DNA from: an uncultured cyanobacterium
Lineage (GTDB): Bacteria; Cyanobacteriota; Vampirovibrionia; Gastranaerophilales; Gastranaerophilaceae
Assembly (NCBI GenBank): GCA_945836835.1
Contig: CAMAML010000065.1
Span: 1 to 6,850, forward strand
Length of the DNA stretch: 6,850 nucleotides
Direction of reading: 5' to 3'
Translations under genes and position numbers: made by a program
In this document: positions 6,075 to 6,850 of the stretch, one piece after another
Layout: every line of letters begins with the position of its first letter
Numbering within the stretch: the stretch's first letter is position 1
Notes under the pieces: generated by a model
What the model was told of the DNA's origin: nothing
The model's input: only the letters and a program-made list of their open reading frames with translations
The model's database searches: none

Positions 6075-6850
6075 ATGTCAGGGGCACAATTAGCTGTAAA
6101 AAAAATCTATGGAAATCCGGCACTTGCAAAGGAATTGGGTGAGGTTATTTCATCATTTGTAAAAGGCGCACCAAGGGGTGCAAAAAAAGAGTTTTATTCT
6201 GCGTTGCAGGCTTACGCAAAATCACCGACTCGTGCCGGATATAATAGGATAAATTCAGTATTACGAAATAACAGATTACGGGAAATTCCTGAAGAACACC
6301 TAATATCCCAATGGGGGCAAGGTCAAGGAAGTTGTTTGATTGGAATGGCAAGGAGTACAGCATCCATTGATACGTTGCATGATATGGTAAAAATTTCGGA
6401 ATTAATGATGCCTGTCAGAGTTCGCAGTACGGTTGCAAAAGAAATGCCAAAATTAAGACAAACACTTGCAGCAGAGTTGGATAAGATCGCTGTCCCCCGA
6501 ATTGATACCGAGAAAATTGTGCAAGAAACAATGAAAGACCTCCAAACTGAATATACAACCATTGGAAAAAGATTTTTGGCATATCCTTTTACAAAAGCAG
6601 TTTCGTTTTTTGTTCCAAAGTCGAGAAAAGCATTATGTAAGGGGCTGATGACAGAACCGAGGACTACTTTTGCAGAAAAGTATTATCAAAGATTGTCCGG
6701 CGAATTTGATGGTCGTGCTCCAAAAGAAATTACCATAACAAATAAGTCTGCAGGTCTTAATTTGAATACGTTGTTATCGGGATCTAAGAGTTGTGAGGGT
6801 GGATTTAACCCGTTTCATAATACAATAGAGTTTACAAAAGAAATGAGATC
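6075..6850 (+). CDS. Unrecognised protein, 5' part (258 codons, no stop in window)
   Basis: The frame is open from ATG 6075 to the window edge with a strong RBS, so this is a real gene cut off at its 3' end. I do not recognise the family. The N-terminus (MSGAQLAVKKIYGNPALAKE) has no signal peptide and no convincing membrane segment, suggesting a cytoplasmic protein or a substrate of a leaderless route. Residues 1-75 are mostly helical and basic. A glycine/glutamine-rich turn, WGQGQGSCLIGMA (80-92), puts C87 at the probable start of a helix, recalling the nucleophile region of papain- or calpain-like peptidases. A charged helical stretch follows (about 100-165), then a basic, aromatic-rich part (about 166-190). 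The last visible part, GGFNPFHNTIEF (242-253), resembles the strand that precedes the HExxH helix in some zincin peptidases. Both resemblances are weak and cannot both define the active site. Codon choice (TTA, AGG, CGG, AAT, GCA) is less biased than in rpoC1/rpoC2, suggesting modest expression. It lies behind the rpoC2 terminator with its own leader, so it is probably not part of the polymerase operon. Confidence 0.85.
   Translation, partial: MSGAQLAVKKIYGNPALAKELGEVISSFVKGAPRGAKKEFYSALQAYAKSPTRAGYNRINSVLRNNRLREIPEEHLISQWGQGQGSCLIGMARSTASIDTLHDMVKISELMMPVRVRSTVAKEMPKLRQTLAAELDKIAVPRIDTEKIVQETMKDLQTEYTTIGKRFLAYPFTKAVSFFVPKSRKALCKGLMTEPRTTFAEKYYQRLSGEFDGRAPKEITITNKSAGLNLNTLLSGSKSCEGGFNPFHNTIEFTKEMR

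Noticed and set aside
6145..6562. Two overlapping minus-strand frames beyond the operon
   Set aside because: They oppose the 258-codon plus-strand frame starting at 6075, which has a strong RBS and stays open to the window edge. Neither minus frame has a convincing RBS.
1..6850. Plastid origin of the rpoB-rpoC1-rpoC2 cluster
   Set aside because: Plastids share the split, but rps2 often follows rpoC2 there. Here a bacterial-type terminator and an unknown gene with a strong RBS follow, and the codon use is far less AT-extreme than most plastids. Not excluded absolutely.
1..6850. CRISPR array, tRNA, rRNA or insertion sequence
   Set aside because: No spaced direct-repeat series, cloverleaf, rRNA-like segment, transposase motif or terminal inverted repeats were seen.

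Overview
The window carries the end of an RNA polymerase operon, rpoB (3' end) - rpoC1 - rpoC2, closed by a clear intrinsic terminator. A separate transcription unit follows, starting an unrecognised protein gene that runs off the right edge. All genes are on the + strand.

Organism: the beta' subunit is encoded by two genes. The first (570 codons) ends shortly after the catalytic NADFDGD segment and the second (1287 codons) carries a roughly 650-residue insertion in the trigger loop. That split point and that insertion are the Cyanobacteriota arrangement (gamma = RpoC1, beta' = RpoC2); plastids share the split. Sequence details such as the run GRRGRTVVGPNNR and SQDMVLGMYYLT also read as cyanobacterial. 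The moderately AT-rich sequence, strong Shine-Dalgarno sites, free-standing terminator and short RpoC1 C-terminus make me favour a non-photosynthetic relative (Vampirovibrionia / 'Melainabacteria', e.g. Gastranaerophilales). The lineage call is inference; the split itself is read directly.

Layout: 1-137 rpoB tail; 138-217 spacer with a stable stem-loop and a strong RBS for a TTG start; 218-1930 rpoC1; 50-nt spacer with RBS; 1981-5844 rpoC2; 5875-5905 intrinsic terminator; 5906-6074 AT-rich leader with an 11-bp-period direct repeat and a 26-bp dyad; 6075-6850 open reading frame without a stop, 258 codons, function unknown.

RpoB, RpoC1 and RpoC2 together form the catalytic body of the polymerase. 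RpoC1 supplies the Mg-binding aspartates and the first zinc site. RpoC2 supplies the bridge helix, trigger loop, second zinc site and the large insertion SI3. The last gene lies beyond the terminator, has different codon habits and its own apparent control region, so nothing ties it functionally to transcription. The most unusual and least explained part of the window is this last gene and its leader.
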